64,000 nt of DNA from Alphaproteobacteria bacterium (GCA_024275895.1 JAJRYE010000016.1:1-64000); one strand, 5' to 3'; shown: positions 1-8,271, counted from the stretch's first letter. The notes: generated by a model not told the origin, from the sequence alone. Program-made: numbers and translations.

Positions 1-1371
1 AAACCCGGCAACGGCATCAAAATCATTCGGCAAAACGCTGTAGCGTTCCTCGCGCTCGAACAGGTCGCTCAAATGCGCCGGCAGTTCAGGATGAATGCCG
101 CTCGCCGCCTCGACCGCATCGGGAAACTTGGCGGCATGGGCCGTGCTCAGAACAATCATCGGTGTCTCCGGCGCGGCCCCTGCTTCGGAGGCGGCATGAA
201 CCCCGATGGCGGTATGCGGATCGATCAGCATGCCGGTTTCACGGTAAACCCGGCGGATCGTATCGCGGCCTTGCGTCTCGCTCACCCTGGCCGAGACAAA
301 CAGTTTATGCGCCGCTTCCAGCATGTCCGGGGCAATCATGAATACGCCGGACTGGAAAAGCTGCTGCATCAGCCCGCGCGTCGCCGCCGCATCGCGCCCG
401 CCAAGCTCAAACAGCAAGCGCTCGAAATTGCTTGAAACCTGAATATCCATGCTCGGGCTCGTAGTGGGCTGAACGCGGCCCACCTCATAGCGCCCGGTGG
501 TCATCGCCCGGTGCAGGATATCATTTTCATTGGTGGCAATCACCAGCCGCGCGATGGGCAGCCCCATGCGATGCGCCACATATCCGGCGAAAATATCGCC
601 GAAATTGCCGGTGGGGACGCAAAAACTCATTGCCCGGTGCGGGCCGCCCAGCGCCGCCGCGCTGGTGAAATAATACACCACCTGGGCAATAATCCGCGCC
701 CAGTTGATGGAATTGACCCCGGCAAGGGCAAGTTCCGAGCGCAGATTTTGGTGATTGAACAGCGCCTTGACCAGCGCCTGAGCGTCATCGAACGAGCCTT
801 CGATGGCGATATTATGGACATTGGCATCGGGCACCGTGGTCATTTGCCGCCGCTGCACATCCGAGACCTGCCCTTTGGGGTGCAAAACGAAAATATCGGT
901 GCGCCCGCGCCCGCGATAGGCCTCGATCGCCGCCCCGCCGGTATCGCCCGATGTAGCGCAGATTACCGTGGCGCGCGTCCCGCGCCGCTCCAGCGCCTTG
1001 TCCATAACGGGCCCCAGAATCTGCATCGCCACATCCTTGAACGCCAGCGTGGGGCCCCGGTGCAATTCCAGCAAAAATGTGCTTTCATCCATCTGGCTGA
1101 GGGGGGTAACCGCCGGATGGGTAAAATTCCCGTAGGCGTCCGCGATCATGCCGCGCAGCTCATCGCCGCCCAGAAAACCGCTCATGAAGGGCGCCATAAC
1201 CTCAAAAGCGACATCTGCATAGGGACGCCCGGCAAAAGCGGCGATTTTCTGCTTCGTAAATACCGGCCATTCGCGTGGCACATAAAGCCCGCCATCAACC
1301 GCCAGTCCGGTCAGCAGGACATCTTCAAATCCAAGGGCAGGGGCGCTGCCCCGTGTGCTGATATAATGCAA
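1..1371 (-). CDS. thrC: Threonine synthase, 3' end cut by window edge
   Basis: PLP enzyme converting O-phosphohomoserine to threonine in the cytoplasm, last step of threonine synthesis. The frame is open for 457 codons to the window edge and begins HYISTRGSAPALGFEDVLL, the usual ThrC N-terminus; LAFKDVAMQ carries the PLP lysine region and ATSGDTGGAAIEA the phosphate-binding loop. The start must be TTG at 1371: an in-frame TGA lies one codon upstream and GGAG sits about 10 nt before it. Family length is about 460-470 residues, so only a few C-terminal residues are missing. The protein family and completeness of the frame are clear; the 3' end is outside the window. Confidence 0.95.
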   Translation of the reverse strand, partial: MHYISTRGSAPALGFEDVLLTGLAVDGGLYVPREWPVFTKQKIAAFAGRPYADVAFEVMAPFMSGFLGGDELRGMIADAYGNFTHPAVTPLSQMDESTFLLELHRGPTLAFKDVAMQILGPVMDKALERRGTRATVICATSGDTGGAAIEAYRGRGRTDIFVLHPKGQVSDVQRRQMTTVPDANVHNIAIEGSFDDAQALVKALFNHQNLRSELALAGVNSINWARIIAQVVYYFTSAAALGGPHRAMSFCVPTGNFGDIFAGYVAHRMGLPIARLVIATNENDILHRAMTTGRYEVGRVQPTTSPSMDIQVSSNFERLLFELGGRDAAATRGLMQQLFQSGVFMIAPDMLEAAHKLFVSARVSETQGRDTIRRVYRETGMLIDPHTAIGVHAASEAGAAPETPMIVLSTAHAAKFPDAVEAASGIHPELPAHLSDLFEREERYSVLPNDFDAVAGF

Positions 1372-1540
1372 AGCTCAATCTCCGGTCAGTTTCGGGTTGA
1401 TTTATGCCCGCAACCCCTGCAAAACACAAAACCTCATTTTAGCCAGAATTGTTTTTACCTTTTCATGCAGGCATACAGAAGCTAAAAGATGGGTTTGGCA
1501 GGTGAATTTTTGTCCGACTTGATACGATGGAGGATTGATC

Positions 1541-2242
1541 TTGGCGTTTTCCTTGAAAAAACTGAAATACCCGGCACTCTTTGGTCTGGCGCTTGCTCTC
1601 ACCGGGGTGGGGTTTGCCCAACCGGCAAACGCGCAGGGGGTCGTGCGCTCGGGCCACGGCGCCTGGCAGATACGCTGTGACAACAAATCCGGCCCCGGGG
1701 TTGATATCTGCGCCCTGATGCAAAGCGTCACCGCCAAAAACAACCCCAATATCGGCATTACGGTCATTTTACAAAAGCACAAGAATAACAAGACCATCCT
1801 GCGCGTACAGGCGCCGCTAGGTGTGCTTCTGCCCGGCGGACTGGGGCTTACGGTTGACGGCAAGAAACTGGGCCGCACCACCTTCCTGCGCTGCTTGCCA
1901 AGCGGGTGTCTGGCTGATGTGCCACTGGAAAAAAAGATACTCAAACTGTTCAAGAGCGGCAAAAAGGCGACCTTCGTGGTTTTCGAGACCCCCAACAAGG
2001 GTATAGGCCTACCGGTCTCCCTCACCGGTTTTACCGCCGGTTTCAAGGCGCTGCCCGTCATGGGCGCCCCGGCAAAGGCAATCAGTGTCAAACCCGGCAA
2101 ACCGGTCGCCCTGCCGCCCAAGCCGGTTGCAAAAGCCCCGACGAAAAAGGTGAAGGGCAATGTCTCCACCACGGTCAAATCCCTTCCTCTGCCATCGGCC
2201 TCATCAGGCAAGAACGAATCCCGTCTGGCTCCGGGCGGCTGA
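1541..2242 (+). CDS. Secreted IalB-family (invasion-associated locus B) protein
   Basis: 233-residue exported protein. The N-terminus has a basic start, a hydrophobic core and an ANA/Q cleavage site near residue 32. The mature part has the family layout: a Trp and paired Cys (W..RCDN, DICALMQ), the PLGVLLPGGLGL segment, a second Cys pair (FLRCLPSGC) and a C-terminal ISLTGF-like strand. The last 60 residues are a Pro/Lys-rich low-complexity tail. TTG at 1541 is preferred over TTG at 1535 because GGAGG at 1529-1533 is 7 nt from it. The family was named from Bartonella invasion, but many free-living alphaproteobacteria carry it and its role is unknown; a periplasmic envelope role is inference. 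Confidence 0.85.
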   Translation: MAFSLKKLKYPALFGLALALTGVGFAQPANAQGVVRSGHGAWQIRCDNKSGPGVDICALMQSVTAKNNPNIGITVILQKHKNNKTILRVQAPLGVLLPGGLGLTVDGKKLGRTTFLRCLPSGCLADVPLEKKILKLFKSGKKATFVVFETPNKGIGLPVSLTGFTAGFKALPVMGAPAKAISVKPGKPVALPPKPVAKAPTKKVKGNVSTTVKSLPLPSASSGKNESRLAPGG

Positions 2243-2245
2243 TAG

Positions 2246-2301
2246 CGGAAAAACAAAAACATTGCGGTGCGCGCCGGGCTCACCCCCGGCCGCGCCGCAA
2301 T
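2246..2301 (-). terminator. Intrinsic terminator of the EamA operon
   Basis: On the minus strand a strong GC hairpin (ATTGCGG near 2295-2301 pairs with CCGCAAT near 2261-2267, inner CCCGGC/GCCGGG) is followed by TGTTTTTGTTTTT. The TGA stop codon of the upstream EamA gene (2280-2282) lies in the hairpin loop. The same hairpin lies just past the convergent IalB-like gene, but that side has no T-run. Confidence 0.75.
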
Positions 2302-3191
2302 ACGATCAGATTGCCTGAAAACACCAGCGCCAGGCCGGTAATGGCCGGCCATGTCCAGACATAGGCTTCAAAAATTGTCGATATGACCAGCGCCACCACC
2401 GGATAGAGCACCGTGGTGTAGGCCGCCGCCGTCGGGCCGATGCGCCCCAGCAAGGTGAGATAGGCGGTGGCGGCCCCGACCGAGCCGACCAGCGCCAGAT
2501 AGAACAGCGAAACCAGATAAACCGGGCGCGCATCAAAATGGATATCCGCGCCGGACACCAGCACAGAGCCAAGCAGGAAGGCGCAGCCATAGGCCATGCC
2601 CCAGGCGGTGGTGGAAAGAACCGGAAGCCCGGCGCCTTGCGCCCTCGCCGAACTCATATTGCCCAACGAGAAGAAAAACGTTCCCAGCAGCGCAAACCCC
2701 AGACCGCCGAGGATGGCGGCAAAGTCCGCCACCCCGGCGATTTCGGGCCAGAATACCAGTCCCAGCCCGCCAAACCCCAACCCGCCGCCAAAGATTTGCT
2801 GCGGTGATACCGGCGTTTTGAGCCACAGCGCCCCGTTGAGGATATTCATCAGCGAGGCGGTGGAAAACACCACCGCCAGCAGGCCACTGGTGATGCTTTG
2901 GGCGGCGGTGTAAAGACAAATAAAATTGCCCGAGAACAGGCAAAGCCCGAGAATGGCGAAATTCAGATGCGCTTTTGCATCAAAGCGCAAGGGGCCCTTG
3001 CGCCAGATCACCCATAAAAACATCAACGGCGCCGCGATCATGAAGCGGTAGAGCAGCGAGACGGCAGGGGCGACATTCTCGACCTGAAAGCGCAAGGCAA
3101 TCCAGGTTGAGCCCCACATCATGACAACCGCGATATAAAGCGCCATGTCCCGCCCGGCAATGCCGCGGCGCTGTACAACCGCCTCGCTCAT
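2280..3191 (-). CDS. DMT-superfamily (EamA) permease, second copy
   Basis: 303-residue inner-membrane protein of about ten hydrophobic segments in two EamA repeats, the first with MMWGSTWIALRF and the second ending with a GRIGPTAAAYTTVLYPVVAL-type segment. Members export amino acids, metabolites or drugs; substrate unknown here. Its ATG at 3191 overlaps the TGA of the preceding EamA gene (ATGA), so the two are translationally coupled and may form a heteromer or act in sequence. The open frame extends upstream of 3191, but that part is antisense-like sequence within the neighbouring gene and is not included. Confidence 0.88.
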   Translation of the reverse strand: MSEAVVQRRGIAGRDMALYIAVVMMWGSTWIALRFQVENVAPAVSLLYRFMIAAPLMFLWVIWRKGPLRFDAKAHLNFAILGLCLFSGNFICLYTAAQSITSGLLAVVFSTASLMNILNGALWLKTPVSPQQIFGGGLGFGGLGLVFWPEIAGVADFAAILGGLGFALLGTFFFSLGNMSSARAQGAGLPVLSTTAWGMAYGCAFLLGSVLVSGADIHFDARPVYLVSLFYLALVGSVGAATAYLTLLGRIGPTAAAYTTVLYPVVALVISTIFEAYVWTWPAITGLALVFSGNLIVLRRGRG

Positions 3192-4069
3192 CACCGCATC
3201 CCCGCCATCCAGACCGAAAACGCCGCCAGCGCTATGCCGCCAAGTTGGAGTGCGTTCATGTTCTCGCCAAACAGCCCCCAGGCGATGAGTGCGGTTACCG
3301 CAGGCACCAGATAGAACAAGGTTGTCACCTTCGAGATTTCGCCATGGCGGATAATGATCATCAACAGGCTGATTGCACCAAGAGAGAGCACAATGACCAG
3401 CCAGCCCAGCGCGCCGATAAAATGCGCCGACCAGATAATCGTATTGTCCTCCAGCAACAGGGCCGCTGGTCCCATAACCACCAATACAGCGATGTACTGG
3501 ATAACCCCGCCGGTGCGCAAATCCGCCGCGGCGGAAAACGCTTTTTGATAGATCGTCCCCAGTGTAATGCCAATCAGCGCCACAATGCACAGCGCTAGGG
3601 AGACCGGGTTCAGCGCCATCAGTTTCGAGCCATCAAGCGCCGGGGAGAGCACCAGCAAAATGCCGACAAAGCCGATCGCAAGCCCGGCCCAGTGCCGCGC
3701 CCGCACCCGCTCGCCCAGCAGCGGTCCTGAAAGCACCGCGCTCAGCAGCGGCTGGGTGCCAACCACAAGCGCCGAAATCCCGGCGGGCAGCCCGAGCGAG
3801 ATCGCCCAGAACACACCGCCAAGATAAACCCCGTGGATAAGAATGCCCGAGACGGCGCTGTGAACATAACCCGCTGCGCTGCGCGGCCAGGGTGCCTGCA
3901 TGACAATTGCCGCAAGAGCAAGGATCGCAATGACAATCGCAAAACGCAGGGCAAGAAAGGTGAACGGCCCGGCATAGGGCAGGCCGTATTTGGCGCCGAT
4001 AAATCCGGTGGCCCACAGCAGGACAAACAGCCCCGGCGCCAGGCGCACCAGTGCGCCCGGAGGCATCAC
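3191..4069 (-). CDS. DMT-superfamily (EamA) permease, first copy
   Basis: 292-residue ten-helix permease. LLWATGFIGAKYGLPYAGPF at the N-terminus and the following FLALRF are typical of EamA repeat 1; LLGERVRARHWAGLAIGFVG closes that repeat, and repeat 2 contains GEISKVTTLFYLVPAVTAL. Start ATG 4069 overlaps the stop of the DUF1127 gene by 4 bp. The divergent LysR regulator suggests inducible export of a small metabolite; this is inference from arrangement, not from any substrate signature. Confidence 0.88.
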   Translation of the reverse strand: MMPPGALVRLAPGLFVLLWATGFIGAKYGLPYAGPFTFLALRFAIVIAILALAAIVMQAPWPRSAAGYVHSAVSGILIHGVYLGGVFWAISLGLPAGISALVVGTQPLLSAVLSGPLLGERVRARHWAGLAIGFVGILLVLSPALDGSKLMALNPVSLALCIVALIGITLGTIYQKAFSAAADLRTGGVIQYIAVLVVMGPAALLLEDNTIIWSAHFIGALGWLVIVLSLGAISLLMIIIRHGEISKVTTLFYLVPAVTALIAWGLFGENMNALQLGGIALAAFSVWMAGMR

Positions 4070-4332
4070 CTCGGGCGGTGCATGCCCCTGCGCCGTTCCA
4101 GCTCAAGAGATGGATTGCGCCAGAGGGGCAGGCTCAGAACATGCTCGATATCGCGCCGCGAGACGCCAAGATCATCAAGCTGGGCACGATCATACCGCAG
4201 CAGCAATTCAAGCTGCCGGCGTTCGCGCCAGTTATAAGCCATACGCATAGCCTTTTTCCCGGTCAAAATGATCTTCCCGGCCAGCGTTGAAAATGATCCG
4301 AGAGTGAGATTGGAATGTTGATTGCTTTGCAT
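4066..4332 (-). CDS. Small DUF1127 (YjiS-like) protein
   Basis: 88-residue basic protein whose central part, WRERRQLELLLRYDRAQLDD followed by LGVSRRDI, is the DUF1127 signature. ATG 4332 is chosen because GGGGAGG precedes it at good spacing; an upstream in-frame ATG lacks this. Short DUF1127 proteins in Rhodobacter and Agrobacterium are reported to bind RNA and affect small-RNA or phosphate and stress responses. Here the gene is first in a coupled three-gene operon with two EamA permeases, an unusual pairing. Confidence 0.8.
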   Translation of the reverse strand: MQSNQHSNLTLGSFSTLAGKIILTGKKAMRMAYNWRERRQLELLLRYDRAQLDDLGVSRRDIEHVLSLPLWRNPSLELERRRGMHRPR

Positions 4333-4484
4333 ATCGCAATCCTCCCCATAGTGACGGGTCAAAAACGAAGTTTGTCAAGACAAACACTTGATTTTACTTG
4401 CACCGGCACTATGCGCATTGCATACTCATCAAGCAAATGAATTGTTTTCATCTTATGCATTCAACCAATTGATGGAAAAAGACC
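4333..4484. promoter_or_regulatory. Divergent lysR / DUF1127-EamA control region
   Basis: AT-rich 152-bp gap. Minus strand: candidate promoter TTGCTT (4436-4431), 17-nt spacer, CATAGT (4413-4408). A second perfect -35 TTGACA lies at 4378-4373 inside the inverted repeat TTTGTC-AA-GACAAA (4371-4384), but its -10 is poor. A wider inverted repeat TGCATA (4419-4424) / TATGCA (4454-4459) spans the centre and is a possible LysR binding site. LysR proteins usually bind such divergent gaps; which repeat is used is inference. Confidence 0.5.
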
Positions 4485-5414
4485 ATGTCCCAAACCCTCG
4501 ACAGCGAAATTCTCCTCACCTTTATCGCCATCGCCGACAGCGGCAGTTTCACCCGCGCCGGTGAGCGGGTGGGGCGTACCCAGTCGGCTGTGAGCATGCA
4601 GATGAAGCGGCTGGAGGAAACCATAGGTCGCACATTGTTCCGCCGTATCGGGCGCAATGTCTTCCTCACCGCCGATGGTGAGGCGCTGCTGGGCTATGCG
4701 CGACGCATCCTCAGCCTCAATGCCGAGGCCATTGCCGCCTTTCACACCCCGGAGATGACCGGCCTTGCGCGCATCGGCATTTTTGATGATCTGGCGGAGC
4801 GGTTCCTGCCTCATATTCTGGCCCGTTTCGCCAAAACCCACCCCCTGGTGGAACTGGAGGTCTATGCCGAGGACTCACACCCTCTATGCGAGCGTCTTCG
4901 CCGGGGCGAGCTTGATCTGGCGCTGGTGGGCAATGGCCATCTTTTCCCCGGCGAGGGGCAGGTTGTGCTGCGCGAGGAACTGGTCTGGGTTACCTCGACC
5001 CGCCATTGCATCCATGAACGCGAGCCCCTGCCGGTCGCCCTGACCGAGCGCGGCTGCTCGTGGCGAAACTCCGCCATCCGCGCCTTGCAAGAAGCCGGGC
5101 GCTCGTTCCGTGTATGCTATTCGGGCCGCAATCACGCCGCCCTTGTCGCCCCGGTCAAGGCCGGTCTTGCGGTTTCAACCTTGCCCCTGAGCTCGGTGCG
5201 CCCCGGCATGCGGGTTTTAAATGAAGCCGATGGCTTCTTGCCGCTGCAAATGCTCGAAGTCACCATGGTACGCAACAAGACCGCCGATCACCCCGCCATC
5301 GACGCGCTCGCCCAGCACGTCATCGCCTCCCTCGCCACAAGGCCGCCGGTCGATCAGACCCCCTATGGCGGTCTCGCCCTGCCGGTCGGCAAGCGCCGAG
5401 GAGTTGCGGCCTGA
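4485..5414 (+). CDS. LysR-family transcriptional regulator
   Basis: 309 residues. N-terminal winged helix-turn-helix at about residues 5-64 (FIAIADSGSFTRAGERVGRT, then QSAVSMQMKRLEETIGRTLF), followed by a periplasmic-binding-like effector domain from about residue 90. It faces the DUF1127-EamA-EamA operon across 152 bp, so it most likely regulates that operon and itself. The effector is unknown. Nested inverted repeats CTGAACAG (5411-5418) and CTGTTCAG (5449-5456) follow the stop and may form a weak terminator, though no T-run is seen. Confidence 0.9.
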   Translation: MSQTLDSEILLTFIAIADSGSFTRAGERVGRTQSAVSMQMKRLEETIGRTLFRRIGRNVFLTADGEALLGYARRILSLNAEAIAAFHTPEMTGLARIGIFDDLAERFLPHILARFAKTHPLVELEVYAEDSHPLCERLRRGELDLALVGNGHLFPGEGQVVLREELVWVTSTRHCIHEREPLPVALTERGCSWRNSAIRALQEAGRSFRVCYSGRNHAALVAPVKAGLAVSTLPLSSVRPGMRVLNEADGFLPLQMLEVTMVRNKTADHPAIDALAQHVIASLATRPPVDQTPYGGLALPVGKRRGVAA

Positions 5415-5538
5415 ACAGAGGTCTGTTCCGGCGCGCAAGCGTAATGCACTGTTCAGCCCGTCAAAAATAAACCGGTCAACCTTATCATTTCCCCCTCCGC
5501 GGGCATGATGAAAGGAAGAGGCGGGAATGACATTGGCG

Positions 5539-5576
5539 AAAGTCAGTTACCTTGTAGAAAGTCAGTTGCCTTGTAG
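5539..5576. repeat. 19-bp tandem duplication
   Basis: Units at 5539-5557 and 5558-5576 read AAAGTCAGTTRCCTTGTAG with one difference (A/G). They lie in the gap between lysR and the end of the atp operon, where I see no gene and no clear terminator. Confidence 0.85.
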
Positions 5577-5583
5577 CTTGAGC

Positions 5584-6072
5584 CTAATTCAGCCGCATTG
5601 CCAGCTCATCGATGCTCGCATCAATCAACGCGGCGGATTTGGTTTTGGTGAGGGATTTTTCGATCACCTTTTCCGCTGCCGTTATTGCCGCCGCGGCTGC
5701 GGCGAGGCGGACTTCATCGAGGGCGAGGGTTTCGGCCCGTGCGATCTTGTCCTCGGCCTGCGCGGTGCGCCGCTCAAGCAATTCATCAAGTTTGATCTTG
5801 GTCTCGGCGGCGAGGCGTTCGGCCTCGGCCTCGGCCTGGGTGACAATGCTCTGCGCCTCTTTTTCCGCATCGCGCTGGCGGCGTTCATATTCGGCGTAGA
5901 GCGCCTGGGCTTCCTCGCGCAGGCGCGTGGCCTCATCAAGCTCGGCCCGGATGGTTTCGGCCCGCTCGTCAAGCGCCCTGGCCACCAGTTTGGGAACCTT
6001 GAAATAAACCACCAGCCCCAGAAAGAGGAAAAATGAAACCGCAACCCAGAATGTTGGATCAGCCATTGGCAT
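5584..6072 (-). CDS. atpF: F0F1 ATP synthase subunit b
   Basis: 162-residue stator subunit: one N-terminal membrane helix (FWVAVSFFLFLGLVVYF, about residues 7-24), then a long Ala/Glu/Arg-rich coiled coil that forms the peripheral stalk. It overlaps the b' gene stop by one base (TAATG), so translation is coupled; a second ATG two codons downstream could also serve. Last gene of the F0 operon. The F1 genes are not in this window, which fits the separate F0 and F1 operons usual in alphaproteobacteria. Confidence 0.93.
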   Translation of the reverse strand: MPMADPTFWVAVSFFLFLGLVVYFKVPKLVARALDERAETIRAELDEATRLREEAQALYAEYERRQRDAEKEAQSIVTQAEAEAERLAAETKIKLDELLERRTAQAEDKIARAETLALDEVRLAAAAAAITAAEKVIEKSLTKTKSAALIDASIDELAMRLN

Positions 6073-6569
6073 TACTCCCCCCCTTGCGCGGCGATTGCCT
6101 CTTTTACCGCTTTTTTGATCTGGGCCGGTTTGGCCCCCTTGCCGATGAGGGTTTCAACCAGTTCCGAAGCGGTTTCAACCGAAATTTCGTCAAGTCTGGC
6201 CAGAACCTGCGCCTTGGTCCTGGCTATGCTGGCTTCGGCTTCCCCGATCTTGTTGGCAAGCGCCGCCTCGCTCATGGCCCGCTGGCGTTCCGTCAGCGAG
6301 GCCATCCGGTCGCGGGTATCCTGAGCGATGTTATGAGCCTGGCTTCGCGCTTTGCCGAGAGCGGTTTCATAGTCTTGCCGCGCTTTTTCAGACTTGTCTT
6401 TTAATTCCTGCGCCCGGTCGAGATCATTGGCGATCCGGTCGCGCCGGTGCTCGATCACTTCGGCGATGCGCGGCAACGCCACCCTCGCCATGATGATATA
6501 AAGCGCGACAAAGCTGATCGTCAGCCAGATCAGCTGCGGTGGCCAGACGGAAAAATCCAGTTGGGGCAT
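6072..6569 (-). CDS. atpF2: F0F1 ATP synthase subunit b'
   Basis: 165-residue divergent b-type stator subunit (b', also written atpG or atpX in some annotations). N-terminal membrane helix near residues 10-30 (PPQLIWLTISFVALYIIMAR) and then a charged coiled coil. Paired b and b' subunits are typical of alphaproteobacteria and phototrophs, where they form a heterodimer. Separated from atpE by 90 bp that contain two stem-loops. Confidence 0.93.
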   Translation of the reverse strand: MPQLDFSVWPPQLIWLTISFVALYIIMARVALPRIAEVIEHRRDRIANDLDRAQELKDKSEKARQDYETALGKARSQAHNIAQDTRDRMASLTERQRAMSEAALANKIGEAEASIARTKAQVLARLDEISVETASELVETLIGKGAKPAQIKKAVKEAIAAQGGE

Positions 6570-6593
6570 GGCTTAAAATCGCTTTCACACCGT

Positions 6594-6649
6594 GCAACCC
6601 CGCCTCGCGGCGCAAGGTTGCCGTTCAACAAGACCCGGACATGTTCGGG
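6594..6649 (-). other. Two stem-loops in the atpE to b' mRNA gap
   Basis: GCAACC (6594-6599) pairs with GGTTGC (6616-6621), with an inner CGCC/GGCG helix. A near-palindrome CCCGGACATGTTCGGG lies at 6634-6649. Both are inside the operon transcript, just 3' of atpE. Such structures can protect the atpE part from decay or slow polymerase, which would help make about ten c subunits per complex; this role is inference. Confidence 0.6.
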
Positions 6650-6659
6650 GGGGGTAAGA

Positions 6660-6887
6660 TCAGACCACGAACAGCAGGATCAGCGAAACCACAAGACCGA
6701 ACAGGCCGGTGGCTTCCGCCAGTGCAAAGCCGAGCAGAAGATTGGGGAACTGCCCCGGAGCCGCTGCCGGATTGCGCAATGCGCCCGAAAGATAGCTGCC
6801 GAAAATATTGCCGATGCCGATACCGGCGCCGGCAAGGGCGATAGCGGCAAGTCCTGCGCCGATCAGTTTGGCTGCTTCTGGTTCCAT
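6660..6887 (-). CDS. atpE: F0F1 ATP synthase subunit c
   Basis: 75-residue hairpin of two membrane helices that forms the proton-driven rotor ring. Helix 1 has the glycine-rich GAGLAAIALAGAGIGIGN stretch, the polar loop RNPAAAPGQFP follows, and helix 2 holds the proton-carrying Glu58 (LLGFALAEATGLF). Start ATG 6887 has AAGGAGATT upstream. Normal length for the alphaproteobacterial family. Confidence 0.96.
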   Translation of the reverse strand: MEPEAAKLIGAGLAAIALAGAGIGIGNIFGSYLSGALRNPAAAPGQFPNLLLGFALAEATGLFGLVVSLILLFVV

Positions 6888-6928
6888 GAGTTTAATCTCC
6901 TTGTTTTAGGGTACAGTTTGTAGGGATG

Positions 6929-7690
6929 TCAGTGCATGTGAAGCGCATCGTTAAGATAGATGCATGTCAAGATCGCGAAAACATAGGCCTGCAAAAAGGC
7001 CACGAGAATTTCAAGTCCGGTAAACGCCACCATGAAGGCAAGCGGCGCCCATCCGCCCAGAATGCCAAGGCCGATAACGAATGAGGCAAACACCTTGAGC
7101 ATGGTGTGCCCCGCCATCATATTGGCGAAAAGCCGCACCGAGAGGCTCAGGGGACGGGTAAGGTAGGAAATCACCTCAATCACCACCAGCAGCGGCACCA
7201 GCGCCTTGGGGATGCCCGAAGGCACAAAGAATTTCAAAAACCCCACCCCGTGTTTCACAAAACCGATGACGGTCACGCCGATAAACACCACCAGCGCCAG
7301 TGCGACGGTAACGGCGATATGGCTGGTCACGGTGAAGGAATAGGGCAGCATCCCCAGCATATTGGAGACCAGTACGAACATGAACAGCGAAAAAATAAAG
7401 GGGAAGTATTTCTGCCCGGCATTTCCCACCGTGTCGCGAATCATGCTGGCGACAAATTCATAGGACAACTCGGCCATGGACTGCATCCGCCCCGGCACGA
7501 TCGCCCGCCCGCTCATGCTGGCAATGGTGAACACGCTGATCACCACAACCGCCAGCACCATGAAGGCGGCGGCATTGGTAAACGAAGCGTCAAGACCGAA
7601 AACATCGAAGGAAACCAGGCGCTTGACCTGAAACTGGTGCATCGGGTCAAAAGCCGCCCCGCCGCCATGTTCTACCGCATCAGCCGCCAT
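6929..7690 (-). CDS. atpB: F0F1 ATP synthase subunit a
   Basis: 253-residue membrane stator that forms the proton half-channels against the c ring. About five to six hydrophobic segments. The segment [19 protein letters not shown] carries the essential Arg, and the C-terminal helix [20 protein letters not shown] is typical. Lies 20 bp behind atpI and 41 bp before atpE in the same operon. Confidence 0.96.
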   Translation of the reverse strand: MAADAVEHGGGAAFDPMHQFQVKRLVSFDVFGLDASFTNAAAFMVLAVVVISVFTIASMSGRAIVPGRMQSMAELSYEFVASMIRDTVGNAGQKYFPFIFSLFMFVLVSNMLGMLPYSFTVTSHIAVTVALALVVFIGVTVIGFVKHGVGFLKFFVPSGIPKALVPLLVVIEVISYLTRPLSLSVRLFANMMAGHTMLKVFASFVIGLGILGGWAPLAFMVAFTGLEILVAFLQAYVFAILTCIYLNDALHMH

Positions 7691-7710
7691 ATCTTAATGA
7701 ACCTTTGTCC

Positions 7711-8082
7711 TTACTTCGCCGTATCATCACCATCATCCACACCCGTTTGCATCGATTTGGCGACGCGAATGACATTGAGTATGCCCGCCGCCGCGCCCAG
7801 CGCAAAGAAGATCAACAGGAATAGCGGCATAGTCCCCAGCCATTTGTCAATCCACCATCCGAGAAAACCGCCAACCGCAAGTCCCGCCACCAGTTCCGTC
7901 ACCAGCCGGAAAGCCATGCCCATCGCCGTGCCGCGCCGATTTTGCACCCGGGCGCTCGCCTTGAGGCTGCGGACCCGGCCCAACTCGTCATCAAGCGAGT
8001 CCAGCCGGTTTTCAAAGCTTTTCAAACGCTGTTCAGCTTTTGAATCTGACCCGGTTTCCGACCTTTTATTTTTATCCGCCAC
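7711..8082 (-). CDS. atpI: AtpI-type protein of the ATP synthase operon
   Basis: 123 residues: a charged, partly coiled N-terminal half and two C-terminal membrane helices (ELVAGLAVGGFLGWWIDKWL; LFLLIFFALGAAAGILNVIR). AtpI helps assemble the c ring or carries Mg2+; its exact role is debated. The frame is open back to a TTG at 8175, but a sigma70 promoter (8147-8175) occupies that stretch, so translation must begin downstream; GTG 8082 is chosen, giving the usual family length. Confidence 0.88.
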   Translation of the reverse strand: MADKNKRSETGSDSKAEQRLKSFENRLDSLDDELGRVRSLKASARVQNRRGTAMGMAFRLVTELVAGLAVGGFLGWWIDKWLGTMPLFLLIFFALGAAAGILNVIRVAKSMQTGVDDGDDTAK

Positions 8083-8146
8083 AAACGAATTCTCGCCAAG
8101 CGGGTGAAACGTGCACGATTGCCTGATTTTCCCGTATTCTTGTCGC

Positions 8147-8175
8147 AACATAAGGGGGGTGAATGGCTCTGTCAA
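8147..8175 (-). promoter_or_regulatory. Sigma70 promoter of the F0 ATP synthase operon
   Basis: Minus strand: perfect -35 TTGACA (8175-8170), 17-nt spacer, -10 TATGTT (8152-8147). Predicted transcript start is near 8140, leaving about 57 nt of leader before the atpI GTG. The remaining gap up to smc (8183-8271) is AT-rich and holds a 10-bp direct repeat TGTTTAGCTA at 8186 and 8236 but no gene. Confidence 0.7.
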
Positions 8176-8271
8176 GAAGATGAAGTGTTTAGCTAGTTAT
8201 TTGAAATTACTAAAGAATATTGTATTTTTCGGGCATGTTTAGCTAAAGGATTAGAAGCTTTTTTAAGATTT

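Noticed and set aside
511-1485. Open frame opposite thrC
   Set aside because: thrC motifs are clear on the minus strand; this frame has none.
5539-5576. Minimal CRISPR-like array
   Set aside because: The two units are directly adjacent with no spacer.
8082-8175. N-terminal extension of AtpI from TTG 8175
   Set aside because: This stretch is a sigma70 promoter and leader; the extra residues are not AtpI-like.
8174-8195. Possible fourth copy of the 3'-end element (AAGAAGATGAAGTGTTTAG)
   Set aside because: Needs a gap and several mismatches and overlaps the -35 of the atp promoter; likely chance.
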